NCBI GenBank assembly: GCA_949361645.1
Contig: OX442419.1
Coordinates: 8,297,377 to 8,361,376 of the forward strand
Source of the DNA: Spongilla lacustris
Taxonomy: Eukaryota; Porifera; Demospongiae; Spongillida; Spongillidae
DNA: 64,000 bases
Reading direction: 5' to 3'
Of the stretch, positions 1 through 12,499 are shown piece after piece. A program made the position numbers and the translations under genes. Positions within the stretch are counted from its first letter, which is position 1. The number at the start of each line of letters is the position of its first letter. The notes under the pieces are model-generated. The model was not told where the DNA came from, did not search any database, and saw only the letters and a list, made by a program, of their open reading frames with translations.

Positions 1-892
1 ATTAACCCCACAACTTCTCACTCACTGGGCACACCCATAGTGGCAGAGTACATTAACCCCACAACTTCCTAGATTTTTTGACATCTGTCAAAAAAAAACT
101 TCACTGCTGCAACAATTCATGCAATTCCCTTCCCCCTCCCACCCCCAAAGACTCTAAAATGGTAGATTTCCCTGAGCGTCGTTAGCACCTACACACCCCT
201 TCACTACGTACACATGTCTTCACTAGGTACACACATCTCTACAAGTACATACCTATTCACATACAAGTACACACATATCTTCTCTACGTACACATACATG
301 TATCTTTACTAAGTACACATCCACTCACCTACATGTACACTATAACAGTATGATAAAAACAGGCCATTTTTTTCCTGGTATGTGCTGACAGTGGTAGTTA
401 TAACAAGCTGAACCCAGGAGTTTAGTATGACGTTGAAAACAGCAGTCCCTGTAGGTCAGTGCACAAGCATAGGGTTAACTTGTATACCTTGTCTCAATCC
501 CTCACCCACACACATATTTGCATCTTCATCTCTCCTTTGGGACAATCTGGCCCAACCAACGTTTCGACAATACCATGTCAAATGTCTTCCTAACTTTACA
601 TACATGTACATGTACACTCTAGCAGGCCCCAACAGGTTGCCATAATTCAAATAATCATGCACTGTTGGGACAATATGACCTCTCAAAGTGGTAGACCTTA
701 TGTATTTTTTGTACTGTGCTTCCTCTTTTTGTACAAACTACAGCTGTTGCATCCTTGTAATCTACTCAACAATTTTAGTATCAATAACATGCAGTTATTA
801 AGTAGCTGAGTTTGCTGTCCCATCCATTTGTATGCATCAACTTCATAGCATGGGAAAGTGGTGTGGCAATAAAATCCCTGAACAAGTTGGGC
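1..892. other. Non-coding, repeat-rich stretch
   Basis: No convincing gene. Short open frames exist on both strands but none has a recognisable domain or splice-site pairing. From about 185 to 345 there is a degenerate minisatellite of the words CTACGTACACA and ACATACATGTA, with loosely spaced units of about 25-50 bp. The word TACATGTACATGTAC near 600 is an example of the self-complementary motif that recurs throughout the window. Confidence 0.6.
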
Positions 893-1382
893 ATTTCTAA
901 CAAACCACGAAGCCATACTGTATAAACTGTTTACATCAGCTGCTTGTTATCTTGGTGTGTAACATGACAACTTAGTTGCTGTGTAGCATGTCCCTTTGGA
1001 TGTGTCAGGGTCAACAGATGTCTGCAAGTCACTGATGTGCAATGTTAAAATGTCTGGTGTGTTGGGATAGTGAAACAAATTGCTGGCCGGGACCTTGGGA
1101 GTGGAGAAATGTCCTGGTGACTTCTTGCGGGGTATGTCACAAAAACAGACCATTCTCACAAGGACATTTCTCCACTCGCATGGTCCCAGCAGTTTGTATC
1201 ACTATCTCAACACACCAGACATTTTAACATTGCACATCAGTGACTTGCAGACATCTGTTGACCCTAACACATCCAAGGGATGATGCAACACTAACAAAAT
1301 TCTGAAAAGATGGTGCACTACAAAGATAACAGTTAGCTGATCATCATGTAAACAGTTTATACAGTATGGCTTCATGGTTTGT
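893..1382. mobile_element. Fold-back (MITE-like) element, about 490 bp
   Basis: The left arm, beginning near AAACCACGAAGCCATACTG (897) and running to about 1,130, is matched in reverse complement by 1,150-1,382, which ends in CAGTATGGCTTCATGGTTT. An inner pair (about 1,000-1,125 with 1,155-1,275) is nearly exact and contains the word GACATTTCTCCACTC. The arms almost meet, so the unit is a long hairpin. No transposase is encoded. Target duplications could not be identified by eye. Confidence 0.8.
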
Positions 1383-1717
1383 CTTTGCCCCCCTATGACA
1401 AAGAAGTGGCACACCAGTTTGAGGTCATATTGTTCCAACAACGCAAAATTAAAGATTGATCATTTGAATTTGGCAACCTGTTGGGGGCTGCTAGCAGCAT
1501 GTAAAGTAAGGAAGAAGTTTGACATGGTAGTGCAAAATATGGGTACACTTGGGCCTTTCCCCTCTCTCAACTCTCTCCACCTTCACCTTACCTCATTACA
1601 ATTGTATACACACATCACCCTCTCCCTACACCCTTATATCTTCCTCCTTAGCCTCATATTCACACAGCACACATCACTCCCTCCCTAACCCTAACTCCCT
1701 TAGGGGTGTGTAAATTA

Positions 1718-1915
1718 GATGTGTGTGTGTCACTGTGATAAGGGAGTGTGTGCAGTGGGTGGATGTGCATGGGGTAGTCATGCTGTGAGGGGATTGCAAT
1801 GTGGAAGGTGGGTGTACATTGGTGTGTACAAGAGGAGTGTGAAGACGACAAGGAGTGTATGTACAGTTGGATTGGTGTGTGCAGGGGATGTGCATATGGG
1901 TGAGTGACAAGGAGT
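1718..1915. repeat. GT/GTG-rich degenerate minisatellite
   Basis: A stretch dominated by GTGTGTG, GGTGTGT and AGGAGTGTG words with irregular unit length. The open frames on both strands are by-products of the repeat. Confidence 0.6.
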
Positions 1916-2400
1916 CTGCAGTAATTTGTTACAAAAGCAAGTTATCATACACACCATGCACATGTCTTTCTTCAAGGGCTTTAATAAGAATTATCAATTA
2001 TGAATCCCTCAATGGCAGTGTCGCAAAAAACACTCTTCTTCACAATCCGCGTGGACAATAGGATTGTCTAACACTTAGTTTCACTCCCAAGTACTTACTT
2101 TATAATAAAGCGTCAACAGTTTTCCGCGGCCGCTTGACAGCGTCCATGTCAACGACAGCGTCTTAACGAAGAGATCCAAGCGCTAGTTGCATGGTTTGCA
2201 TTAGAGCGCCGGCATTATAGCGTGTACCAGCGTATCAACTGATAAACTGATGAGACCGATTTTTAAAAATATTTCTCACATGCACACGATCGACAGGTGA
2301 TAGCATCTAATAATACTCAAAACAATAATTCCTATACAACTGCATGACTTTTGAGAATTATATTATTTAGTGTGGTATTACCACTTGCATTGACTGTTAT

Positions 2401-2765
2401 GCCAAACTGTACGTGTTTTCCTGGTGTATGGATATACATGTAGTTGCCAAGTGGGTATGCTTGGCTTCTATTATAGTGTGGTGGTATATAGGAGTCTCAA
2501 GCAAGGTCACCTTGTAGGCCTATTTGACACATCCCTTATGACATGACTATTACAATAAACCATGCCAAACTGTTCTCCTGGTGTATGAGCATAGTTATCA
2601 AGTGGGTATGGCATTGGGAGAAGCTTGGCTTCTGTTACAGTATAGTATAGAGGGGACTCAAGTAAGGTCTGGGGACCTCGTAGGCCTTCCCTTACGACAT
2701 ACATGTACTGTTACAGTAAACCATGCCAAACTGTTCTCCTGATGTCTGAATATATTTACCAATTA
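2401..2765. repeat. Tandem repeat, about 162-bp unit, 2.2 copies
   Basis: The phrase GCCAAACTGT starts at 2,401, 2,564 and 2,725, giving periods of 163 and 161 bp. Units share a central GGCTTCTRTTA block and the GTAGGCC block. The third unit is truncated after about 40 bp. No coding function is visible. Confidence 0.8.
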
Positions 2766-3214
2766 AGTGCCTTGGTACCTAAACACCAAAAACTGTTCTA
2801 TCCATGTTCCTGAGTAGGGTAAGAATCGTTGGAGTCAGCTGATAAAATTTTTAAGTCAGTTGGGTTGTACCCCTATGTACGTTCAGATAAACATACTTAG
2901 ATGGCCAGTGGGTATAGGGGCTTACTATGTAGGGCACATGTACACACACACAACACACACATGCCGGTGATCCAGCATATGGCTGGTAGCCACACTACAA
3001 GAACTTATGTTTCACCAGTGCACATGTGCCTCCGTCATAATGAAACTTATATGCATTCGCTGAGAGCCTTTTTATAATGATGATTCAAAAACATTAGACA
3101 ATCTTGTTCAATATAAATGTGATGCATAAAAAACAAAAAGGCAATAAGCATCAAACTACTGATTTTCACAAATGTTTATATATAGCTTGTAATGTCAATG
3201 AGCACATCGTAGCT

Positions 3215-3580
3215 AAAGCATCCACCAGAAGGTCACATTGGAGCCTATTGAGGGGAAGGAAGGAATAGAGCAGTAAATGAAAGGGCATACACAGACATCC
3301 AGTGTCACACACACCACATACACATGTGTGTGGGAAGGATGCTTTGTGTGGGAAGTAAGGCGCTGTGTGTGGAGAAAGGGTATCATCCCACCCACCTAAA
3401 TCTGAACTGATATACTGGTTACCAAGTTTGCCTCAAAATGGCTGGCTGAAGTCTGCATGATACTGGGAAAGTCAGTGTGCCCATTGAAAAGGGCATGGAT
3501 AATGATCTATTAAGTGGGAAGGAGAGGATAAATGAAATGGCACATATGCCAATAATACAACATCAATGGATGGCATGGGC

Positions 3581-3632
<52 letters not shown>

Positions 3633-3722
3633 CACACACACACACAAATGAAATGGCATCCAGTGTCATCGTGTGTGAAGGGTGCTTTGTGGGTGAAGGG
3701 TGTTGTGTGTGGGAAGTGTACA
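3215..3722. repeat. GTGTGGGAAG minisatellite with a (CA)n core
   Basis: Repeated GTGTGTGGGAAG/GGTG(CT)TTTGTG words occur at 3,320-3,380 and 3,670-3,722. Between them lies an almost pure (CA)n tract at 3,581-3,647 with one CG interruption. The frames that read through it are low-complexity threonine-histidine or valine-cysteine repeats and are not genes. Confidence 0.8.
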
Positions 3723-3723
3723 C

Positions 3724-4155
3724 ATTAATGTCTAATGTCCTGGGCTTGCTCTTGGGTGCATGTATGTACATCGCAAGGTACGCAAAGCAGAGTTTTTTTT
3801 TTTTTTTGCATCCTAGTGAAGTTTGACTGCTTTACCACATTGCATAACACCCCAAAGCTTTGAAGGCCTAATACCTTTCGCTGCTCTTACAGCAACTCAC
3901 CATAGTGGAGGTACGAGAAACTTCCAGTACATAAGTTATTATTTTTAAAAAATATCCATGTATGCCGTATAGTGTACCTCCACTGTGGCAAGTTGCTGTA
4001 AGAGCAGCGAAAGGTCTTAGGCCTTTTGCCCAAACAGATAAGGTCTTATGCAATGTGGCAAAGCAGTCGAACTTCTCTAAGATGCAAAAAAAACTCTGCT
4101 TTGCGTACCTTGCGATGTACATACTAGCAAGCCCAGGACATTAGACATTATTAAT
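3724..4155. mobile_element. Fold-back (MITE-like) element, about 430 bp
   Basis: The terminal arm TCTAATGTCCTGGGCTTGC (from 3,731) is matched by its complement ending near 4,150. Further in, GTACATCGCAAGGTACGC (from 3,767) matches GCGTACCTTGCGATGTAC (to 4,121). An inner pair around GCTGCTCTTACAGCAA (about 3,880 and 4,000) continues the hairpin. Non-autonomous, with no coding capacity. Tiny TA-rich flanks prevent a firm target-duplication call. Confidence 0.8.
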
Positions 4156-4380
4156 AACACATACACACACATGCAAAAAAACACACACACTGATCTATTG
4201 ATTAGCAAAAGGCAACCCCAAGTAAGCAGAGGTCATTGGACCAGTACAAACCACTCAGACAAGCTGGACTGATGGGGGATCATGGTGAGGGAGCACACAA
4301 ACCTCTCCACTTTCATGCAGTGCAGATTATTAACAGATATGTTCAATGACTTATGCGTGCCTATACCCTTCCACTAATAT

Positions 4381-4398
4381 CCCCCCCCCCCCCCCCCC
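4381..4398. repeat. Poly-C tract (18 bp)
   Basis: Uninterrupted run of C followed by CCCTT-type words. It is one of about ten long C/G homopolymers in the window. Confidence 0.9.
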
Positions 4399-4399
4399 T

Positions 4400-5974
4400 T
4401 CCCCTTCCCTTGCAGTGTGGAAGGATTGGGTTGAGGAGAAGGTTGGTGTGTGTAGGGAAAGGGGTGGAAAAGGGTGGTGGGTATGGATCAGAAGTGTTAC
4501 CAGGGAGAAGGGTGGCATGGATTGAAGTACATGTATCAAGGCATCATAATAAGTATGGATTCCCTTTTCGGTCCTATCCTACAATGCACATCACATCAGC
4601 ATAATGTCCGAATTGTACACCCCACCTACATATACGAACACTGTACCCTGGGCATCTGGGTGACTTACAGAATGAAGATGAGGACAGGAAATACATTTTG
4701 TAGTGTTACACATGTATCTCGAGATTTCCAATAGTCACATTCAGGGTGCTGTTTTGGACAAGCAGGTTTGGCTGCTGCCTGGTAGACAACATACATGTAC
4801 AAGTAAAATGATCAAACTCACCACCCCAGTACCTCTCCATTGTCCCAGCCTTCCGTACATACACACACCGTTTCACTACACGTACATGTAGGTAAAAAAG
4901 TAACAAATTGTAAGAAAAGTAGTAAATGTAAGTAGACCAATGTGAGGTGAATGTGGAAATGTGCTTCGTGCATGTGTGTAGGCCTATGCAATAGCCCACG
5001 TGACAGTATTACTATATCTTACCCCATTTTAAAATCTCGATCGCTCCTCTTCTTTCGCGGTCTGAAACAGTGTTTGCCTTCATGCAGGTAGCGCACCAGC
5101 TCAAGCACCAGCTTACTAGTAGAGACATAGTTGGAGCACCGTATGCGGATAGCGTCTTCGCTGTGACACATGATACACATCACATAAACATATAGATCGA
5201 CACAATATGCCTGCTCGTTTACCGCTTGCATACAGAGAATGTCTACATTTGTAGCGCGAACCGAGTCACCATCGATATGTGCTACGGCTACGTCCGCTCC
5301 CTTGTATAATAGTAACCGTTACATTGTAGCGGTTATACCGGCTACCAAGTATACGGAGAACCGGATTTAGAAGGCCTATATAATATTATTGAGTTCCCTC
5401 TCCGACCAGCTCCATCTTTAATATTAGGGGATAATCCAGGCCTATTAATATTCCTAAAATAACAATTTTACTATCGTCCAAATACATGTAATTGGATATC
5501 ATATCGTCATAGAATGGTTGTCATGACAATTTACTTGACACGTTTACTGTCCGGCGATTAATCGCCATAATCGCCAACTATCGCGATATTATCGCGATTA
5601 TTTCCACCCGGGAAGCCAACGGAAATGCCGATGCATTATCAAGGGCACCAGTAGCTACTTGTGCAGCAAACGAGTGTGCTGCCGGAGGGGAAGGGAAGGG
5701 TGTGAGGGATGGTCGATCATCCCCAGTGACTTCATAGACAGTCATCCCCAGTGACTTCATACCGATATGGACTATAGATCGGAAGTAGTTTGTATAGGTG
5801 ATATAATAGTATTGTTAGAAGTTCATATTCACACGGACTTAAGCGTGTATATAAGACTGTGAGGTGTTCTTGTAAAGGGGTTGAATATTGTGAGTTTATA
5901 AGGCCATCCTTCGGGGATCGGGACTGTTCCGCGTGCGCAGGCGATACTATCGGAAACCTTCACAGTGTGACATT
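4400..5974. other. Intergenic, no recognised gene
   Basis: AT-rich sequence. A 70-codon minus-strand frame (5,019-5,231) ends in a basic tail but matches nothing I recognise. Around 5,550-5,600 there are repeated TCGCGATA/ATCGCCA words, a motif that also flanks the palindromic elements near 24,150 and 28,900. At 5,716-5,760 the phrase CCCCAGTGACTTCATA is tandemly duplicated. Confidence 0.5.
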
Positions 5975-7704
5975 ATGCAACAGCAAATGATCATGGCAGA
6001 AAGAACGCAAAAGGCAAAGAACACCTTACGGACTAAGTACGGTGTAAGTGAGGAGGATAATCCTTTCCTTAAGCTTCCATTGGACATACATGGGTATATT
6101 ACCTAAAACGTTGTTGGCAATTGTTACAATTGTATTTTTTTAAATGGTTTTTTAGGTGCATCCCTGTGGAACTTTTGCACATCTTGCTGTTAGGATCATA
6201 TAAGTACCTCGTACGAGCCAAAATGGCAAAGCTATCACAGAAAGAGCGTGCAGAACTTTCAGCTCGCATTTCAGCCTTCTCAACATCAGGTCGAATTAAG
6301 AAAATGTTTACCGATATTGCTAAGCACTACAAGTCCTTCATTGGTAGAGATTTTAAAGAATTTGCACAGTTAGCTCTCTTTGTGCTGTCTCCTTTCTTGT
6401 CTTCATCAGAAAAGGAAGTCTGGCTGGCCCTGTCTAAGGTATACGCATTTACACATTTCATACTTATATTTACTGCTTCCTTAAACTGCAGGTATTCAGG
6501 ATGGCGTATTGCGAGCATTTCGATCCAGAGAAGATGGTATACTATAGAGATGTTTGTCAAGGTTTTGTTAGTGCTATTGAAGCACACCTTCCTGAGTGGA
6601 AAACAAAGCTGAAGATACACCTGCTACTCCACTTACCAGATGATATGCTCATGTATGGCCCAACTGCTGCATTCAACACGGAACGGTACAATATTTTACA
6701 TGTATACGGTTTAAGTTAACAACGATATGTCTGCACTTATAGATGTGAGAGTTTTAACTCCATTATCCGAACATGGAATATCTTTGGTAACCGTCATGCA
6801 TGCACCTAGTAAAGACATTGCCAGCAGTTTTGCTGTTCAAGAAAGCATAAGGTTTACTTTCTCAGGAAGTTCCTTCAATCCATCGGAAAGGTAAGTCTAA
6901 TGCATACAGTTTAGTTCTTCAGACTTTTTTGCAGATGTGGTGATGACCTTGTGAAGCTATACCAGGTACAAGACTATCTGTACGGTGTGGAGTCCAAAGA
7001 AGATAAAAATATATACAAGCCAGGAACACTGCGTATGGCAAGTTAATTTATTTTTCCCTGTACTTTATATATTATCATATCATTGTTTGGTAGCACTCCA
7101 GTTCAATCAGCAAAATGCAGTCTTGGCTGTACAATGTTGAGCACTGCAGAGATCGGAAAGATCTCCCTTAACATGCTTCCAGAGCACTTTACCGTCCTAC
7201 TGCCTCATAGATTGGACAGAGTGTAACAAGTACTTAGTGGTGGTGCGATTGCAGCCGATTGTGGGCTCTGACAGGCAGTTGATCTATGTGGGTGACTATG
7301 TTCTCCATTGTAAGTTATTATGCTAGTTAAGGATGCAGGATTTATAATATATATTTAACTGCAGCTTACACAGGAGATAGGAGCTCTGATCGGCTGTTTT
7401 CAAGTCCACACCATATGCATGCACCACAACATACTGTGTTGTGCGTCACATGGAACCTGTTGTCACACCTGATGGAGTGCCACTCCTAAATGAATATGAC
7501 TGCCCTTTGATGACACAAACAAATATTGTGCGGTTCATCCCTTCAGTGCAAGTCGTCAGGTCTGTTTCTGTTGTACATCAATGTGGTCATGGATGTAAAA
7601 CAGCTGACACCATCACTACCACAACTGTTGAACGACAGCACATGTCCAGAAATTGTGGACATCGATGCATAACTCGGCGTACGATTGTGATAAAAAAAAT
7701 CTAA
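5975..7704 (+). pseudogene. Broken seven-exon transposon-associated gene
   Basis: Proposed exons: 5,975-6,093, 6,156-6,438, 6,492-6,685, 6,743-6,890, 6,935-7,032, 7,094-7,309 and 7,365-7,704, with GT...AG introns of about 45-62 bp. Phases agree across introns 1-3. The protein contains, in order, VELLHILLLGSYKYL, GRDFKEFAQLALF, LKIHLLLHL, YGPTAAFNTER joined to CESFNSIIRTWNIFGNRHA, then PSKDIASSF, and near the C terminus VVTPDGVPLLNEYDC. This order of motifs is, from memory, that of large uncharacterised transposon-linked proteins of fungi and invertebrates. I cannot name the superfamily with certainty (a Plavaka/CACTA-like or KDZ-type link is a guess). It is dead as written: a 4-bp TGCA duplication at 6,797-6,804 shifts the frame inside the most conserved block, a GT insertion near 7,437 shifts the last exon, and exon 6 has a stop. 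Confidence 0.8.
6797..6804 (+). other. Frameshifting TGCA duplication
   Basis: TGCATGCA stands where one TGCA would keep the frame. Without it, the RHA codons run directly into PSKDIASSF. A recent replication slip or a base-calling error are the alternatives. Confidence 0.75.
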
Positions 7705-8818
7705 TTGCACCATTAAACTCACTAGGTACTTTAGAGATTTATCACGTTATTAAAACTGCTAATTAATTTATTAAAATTTATTATTGTTATTGTCTTTTAA
7801 TAAATGCATTGTATGTCTGCATGGCAGGGAAGTTAGGAATAGGCATCGCTGTTACATAAAATCCTTCCAAACTACAGCTATCGTCGATTTTAGTGATCTA
7901 AGCATACGCATGCGCAACTCAAAACATTTAGTTGTACTCGTGCCCCTGCCATTGGATGCATTCTAGAGATCACGTGATCTGTTATTTAACCATTTTGATC
8001 CATTGTATAGTAGTTGGGCGTAGCCTTTTGGCAGAGGGTCGGGTATCAAGCCTAGGCCTATACCAAGATTTGTACCCATCTGATAGTATTGTGGATATAC
8101 AATGTAATAGCTCTACACTCGCTATCAATCTAATTCTTGGTATACGCTAGTCTCGCTAGCCAGACGTACAACATCGAACTTCAACTGGATAGGCTTGAAA
8201 CCCCTATAACGCGAAGGTCGAGCCCAATAGAACCGCTGCTGTGGAGTAGCTACTACATAATATGATATATAGGTGTAACTACGAGACTCGCTCGTTAAGA
8301 TGCATGGGCGATTCCGTCCCTATATTATAATAATAATTATATGTATTGTATATATATCTATCTGCATGTGCATCGTTCTGACGTTGACCACGATGACTGG
8401 CTTGTTTTTGATAACATACTAGAAGTTCTCGTGGAGGTGTGTTAAGGATATTGCCTTCCACTAGCTAAAGAATTAACATATGCATGGTCCACTGTGTCCT
8501 GGCCCTATTATACTGTATATCGTCGATTAATGACTGTATATGGATCAATTGGCAGGCAAGGTCGCTCGCGCTCACTCCATAGCAGTCTCATACCCAGACC
8601 CAATATCTGCTATGAGGTTAAGTCCTGTACTCATTTCTATCCAGCTCCGCCGGAATTTTGGCTAGGGTATACAAGAAGGATGAACAGCCGTAAACGTATT
8701 CGGCAGTTGGCCTGAGATGTGTGTGTTTGTTATGCCGTGTGTTCTACTTTTTTATGATTGAGCGGCTGGAAGGAAATGCACATGCACCCACACCCAAATG
8801 CAAATACCATGCACGCAA
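7705..8818. other. 3' flank shared with 34.4-35.5 kb; no gene
   Basis: From 7,641 onward this sequence is paralogous to 34,398 onward, sharing for example CTCACTAGGTACTTTAGAG and the block around CTCGTGGAGGTGTGTTAA. At 8,012-8,075 a segment beginning GTTGGGCGTAGCC resembles the inverted-repeat arm at 16,166. No gene is visible apart from the pseudogene end. Confidence 0.65.
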
Positions 8819-8889
<71 letters not shown>

Positions 8890-9202
8890 CATGCAAATAC
8901 ACACACACACATACATACACACACATGTACATGCAAATACACACACACATGTACATGCAAATATACACACACACATACACACACATGTACATGCAAATAC
9001 ACACACACATACACACATGTACATGCAAATACACAAACACACACACATACACACACATACACACACATACACGCACACACTGACACACACACACACACAT
9101 ACACACACATACACGCACACACTGACACACACACACACACTGACACACACACACACACATACACACACACATACACACACACATACACACACATACACAC
9201 AC
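8819..9202. repeat. Compound (CA)n microsatellite, about 385 bp
   Basis: Nearly pure (CA)n with regular interruptions: CATGTACATGCAAATAC recurs five times between 8,883 and 9,032, and CACTGACACAC several times after 9,070. It is absent from the paralogous locus at 35.5 kb, so it was gained or lost after that duplication. Long open frames across it are artefacts. Confidence 0.95.
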
Positions 9203-10191
9203 TTGACACAGGACTTGCATGGGCATGCAGTTGAAGAAAAGATCACATACATGCACCTGTCTATCTAATTTACTCCTACAAATACTAAAGCAATGGCCCA
9301 AAAAAGGATGCCATGATGCAGCTCTGATCTGTCATCAATGAACAGATCGATGGCCGATGGCATGAAGGCTGGTGATCATGACTCATACACAATGGCAAGG
9401 ATGCTATAGGTAGAACCTACATGTATGTACTAGCCATGCATGTGAAACGTTTACATTACAGCCATAACTAATGACCACATGCCACCACCCTAATTAAATA
9501 GGTGACCACAAAGATTTTGAGTCAGCTACATTCTCTGTTAGTACAGGTACATGTAAAACCTTCTGAACTTTCCACATTTATCACACACATACACAACCAA
9601 TACATAACCAAATAAATATAAATGCCACACCACAACTGTTACATTACCTATTACATACATCTGCAGAGCCATGTACATATAGCTAGACCACATAAAGCCT
9701 TCCATTTGAGTTGTTGCTGAAGTGTTTTCACCAGGTGCATGTTGGAAGGGTGGCTGGCACAGTCCATGAGATGCAAAACTTTGTGTCCAGTCCCTGGTCC
9801 ATACCAGGTGGTCATGTAGGTAAGCCTCCTCTCCTGGCAGACAACTGGTGTCTGTGCTATGTGTACAACCAAACCAAGGAGTTTTTCTAACCAAACTAAT
9901 AAAGGTGGACACCACAGGATGATGTGACAATTGTAGCCACTTTAAACAATTATTCTTTGGTCCTATATCTACATGCATGTAACACGTAGATCTATCTATC
10001 CTACATCAGAAACCTTTAAACTTAATTTGATTCATATCCCAGTGGCTGCCTCTGGGATGTGCTATCAAATTCCTCATCTCTAGGGAGAAGGGCCTACATG
10101 TATTATCTTTTCCCAACTGTTCCACAAGGATATCTCCCATCCACCTTCACAAGGCACTCTCTCTCCTCTACCTCCACAAGGCTATCTCACA
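9203..10191. other. Intergenic segment paralogous to 35,550-36,440
   Basis: Shared phrases with the second copy include ACCACATGCCACCACCC and GTGCATGTTGGAAGGGTGG. No open frame is consistently preserved between the two copies, which argues against a gene. Confidence 0.6.
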
Positions 10192-10427
10192 AGGCTACCT
10201 CCCTCCACCTTACCTCCCTCCACCTTCACAAAACTACCTCCCTCCACCTTCACAAAACTACCTCCCTCCACCTTCACAAAACTACCTCCCTCCACCTTCA
10301 CAAAACTACCTCCCTCCACCTTCACAAGGCTACCTCCCTCCACCTTCACAAAACTACCTCCCTCCACCTTCACAAGGCTACCTCCCTCCACCTTCACAAA
10401 ACTACCTCCCTCCACCTTCACAAGGCT
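10192..10427. repeat. 24-bp minisatellite, about 10 units
   Basis: Unit CTACCTCCCTCCACCTTCAC followed by AAAA or AAGG. Because 24 is a multiple of 3, all frames stay open (for example TTSLHLHK repeats on the plus strand). The paralogous locus at 36,380-36,455 has only about one unit before a GT tract, so the array expanded here. Unlikely to be coding. Confidence 0.95.
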
Positions 10428-10436
10428 GTCACCCTT

Positions 10437-12050
10437 TCCACCTTCCCCATGTGGATATAGTAAAAAAGTAGGTTGTTACCGCATGTATTCCTCACGTGAT
10501 ATATCCTTATAAGGTTCGTCTCTGTGGAACGGTTTTTTTTTTTGCTGTATTGGTAGTTTTCATTCTGCAGAGATGAAAAATATATAGACACGCACAGATA
10601 CAGATACGTAAGTACTATTAGTTGCAACAAAAAAATAGAACAAAAATATGGCGTCAGGTTTGCACGTAAGGACATGCCCATCTTTACAAATATTACTGAA
10701 GGTAGAACAGGTGCAAAAATGTGGCTTTGCTATAGGGATTACATCCGCGAACTCCTTGTGGTAGAATTAGCAATATAGGTGAGTAAGCCGGAATCGAATC
10801 GTTTAAAACCAACGCAACCAAAACAAGCCGTTGTAGAATCCATGTACATGTACATATAGGTAGCTAAATCACTCCGAACATGATCGCGCCCTACAGCTAT
10901 AGGGCTTAAAAAGAATGTTGGAGCAGCCGAGTAGGCCTACTACCCCCCAAAAAGTACAATCGCATCTATATTGCCACCCATGCACACGCGCAACAGTCGA
11001 AATCAGACGCACATGTGTAACAAGCTATCAAGTATCGAACGTTCGTTGCTAGGATTCATACCGTGGTCGGTGATTTGTGCCTTCTTGTTTGAAAACCTTC
11101 ATCGCGGCAGGGCACGCACGCGGCGTTTGTCGATTTATTATTGAATATTGGTATTTACAAAGACATATGAACCTTAATGATAAAAGTGATCAGGGAAGCG
11201 AGGGTAAAAGGGTCATGAACGTTAGAATATGTCACACTCCAGCCCTAATGGTTTTACTAACAGCATTTAGTCTTTCCTTTTTGATATCTAGCTTGGATTT
11301 TCGTCAGGAAGCATAAATGTCTTGAAAAACCCTCATTTTTAAAATCAAAATCCATACATGTCTATGGAAACACTGAAATTCTGATGAGGAAGCGTCAGGA
11401 AGAGGGCTAATTTTTTTGTTTAACGACAGAGGTATACCTTATGATCCTCTTCATCATAAAGTTCTTTTTCCTTGTCATGGGCATCTTTTCCTGAGTGACA
11501 GTGATCAAAAGAGTGTCATCCTCCATACATTTCAATGGACGCGTGCACGGTAATGAAACGGGAAAAACGTCATAACGCGTCAGGAATTAGTAATGAAGGC
11601 ATGCAATTTCTGGCCATGAAGTCTCTGTGACAAAAACTCTTTTTTCAACATGATTGGAACAATGACCTGTACTGTTTGAATGTGTATTGTATGCACACAG
11701 ACACGTGATGTTTATGTGTATGTTTTGTGTTTATTAATTGTGACTTTCATGTGAGTCAGAAAGGTATATACGTATATATAGGTATATAGGATGAGAGGGA
11801 CACGTAAAACGCTGCCGTATCAGATTTTTCTCAATACACAGCGGTTCAGCCGTCCAAATACGTGTGACGATTAATTCCCGCCGTCAATACACCCGACGTG
11901 CAAACAGCGAAACGTGGGTAGGCAGTCATTGTTTCCTTGGACCGTACGGTAGATATTTGGAGCGTGGGCCGTACGATCAAAGACACTAAATACACGCAAT
12001 GAAATTATTTTTCTTGAGTCATAATAATTAGCGGCAAATTAAAGACTTTT
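10437..12050. other. Intergenic; diverged paralogue of 36.96-37.92 kb
   Basis: Blocks such as CCATACAT..CTATGG followed by GGACGCGTGC occur both at 11,520-11,550 and 37,825-37,850, and the block near 11,345-11,410 resembles that near 37,650-37,710. A 79-codon plus-strand frame (11,077-11,316) has no recognised domain. Nothing else supported. Confidence 0.5.
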
Positions 12051-12059
12051 AATATTGTG

Positions 12060-12371
12060 ATCACTGTGTAGAGTTTGTGTGCAAATATACCTACTTCGAG
12101 CACCAGCTTGCTAACCATGGCTGTGCGTTCACTAGTCGTGAAGTTGAAGGAGTTGATATTGCCAACAATGGTATGGCCTCGTATATGTACATATATCGTA
12201 CTCAATCACTTCTGTTACTTTTAAAATTACCGGTCCTTGTACAGCGGACCTCAACCAAACGTACAGTTCAGATCCAGAGTCAGATGTAGAGCTAGCGGGG
12301 AACGAATTGTCGAGCCAGTGTTCTTCAAGCAAATGTAGCACAAGTGATACTGAAAACATGCAGCGAGGTGC
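12060..12371 (+). pseudogene. Two possible exons of an unrecognised gene
   Basis: A frame ending ...REVEGVDIANN stops at a GTATGG donor near 12,171. After an acceptor at about 12,246 the frame continues DLNQTYSSDPESDVELAGN...SDTENMQR to a GTGCGT donor at about 12,372. The phases match across the intron and the second piece is acidic and serine-rich, like a disordered linker. The product is not recognised and no downstream exon follows before the repeats at 12.5 kb. The opposite strand is also open here, so this call is weak. Confidence 0.3.
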
Positions 12372-12499
12372 GTTGTCGATGCACTCACACATGCATTGTA
12401 TAGCAGCCGCGAATATACATTTACTAGTATGTACACGTACACATGCATTGAGTCCTTTAAGTGGCCGTAACACAAATCATTCAGTAGCGTTATACCCAT

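Noticed and set aside
1680..1700. CCCTAACCCTAA-like word resembling telomere repeat
   Set aside because: Only about one and a half units; likely chance within a C/T-rich stretch.
2085..2150. Minus-strand start MDAVKRPRKTVDALL, like the N terminus of some hAT transposases
   Set aside because: A stop precedes the AAGTAAGT donor and nothing follows upstream or downstream.
8730..9301. Long open frames (up to 185 codons) on both strands
   Set aside because: They are translations of the (CA)n array into Thr-His or Val-Cys repeats; all frames are open because the dinucleotide repeat contains no stops.
10059..10460. 133-codon frame with TTSLHLHK repeats, a possible repeat protein
   Set aside because: It follows from a 24-bp minisatellite; both strands are open and the paralogous locus has almost no units.
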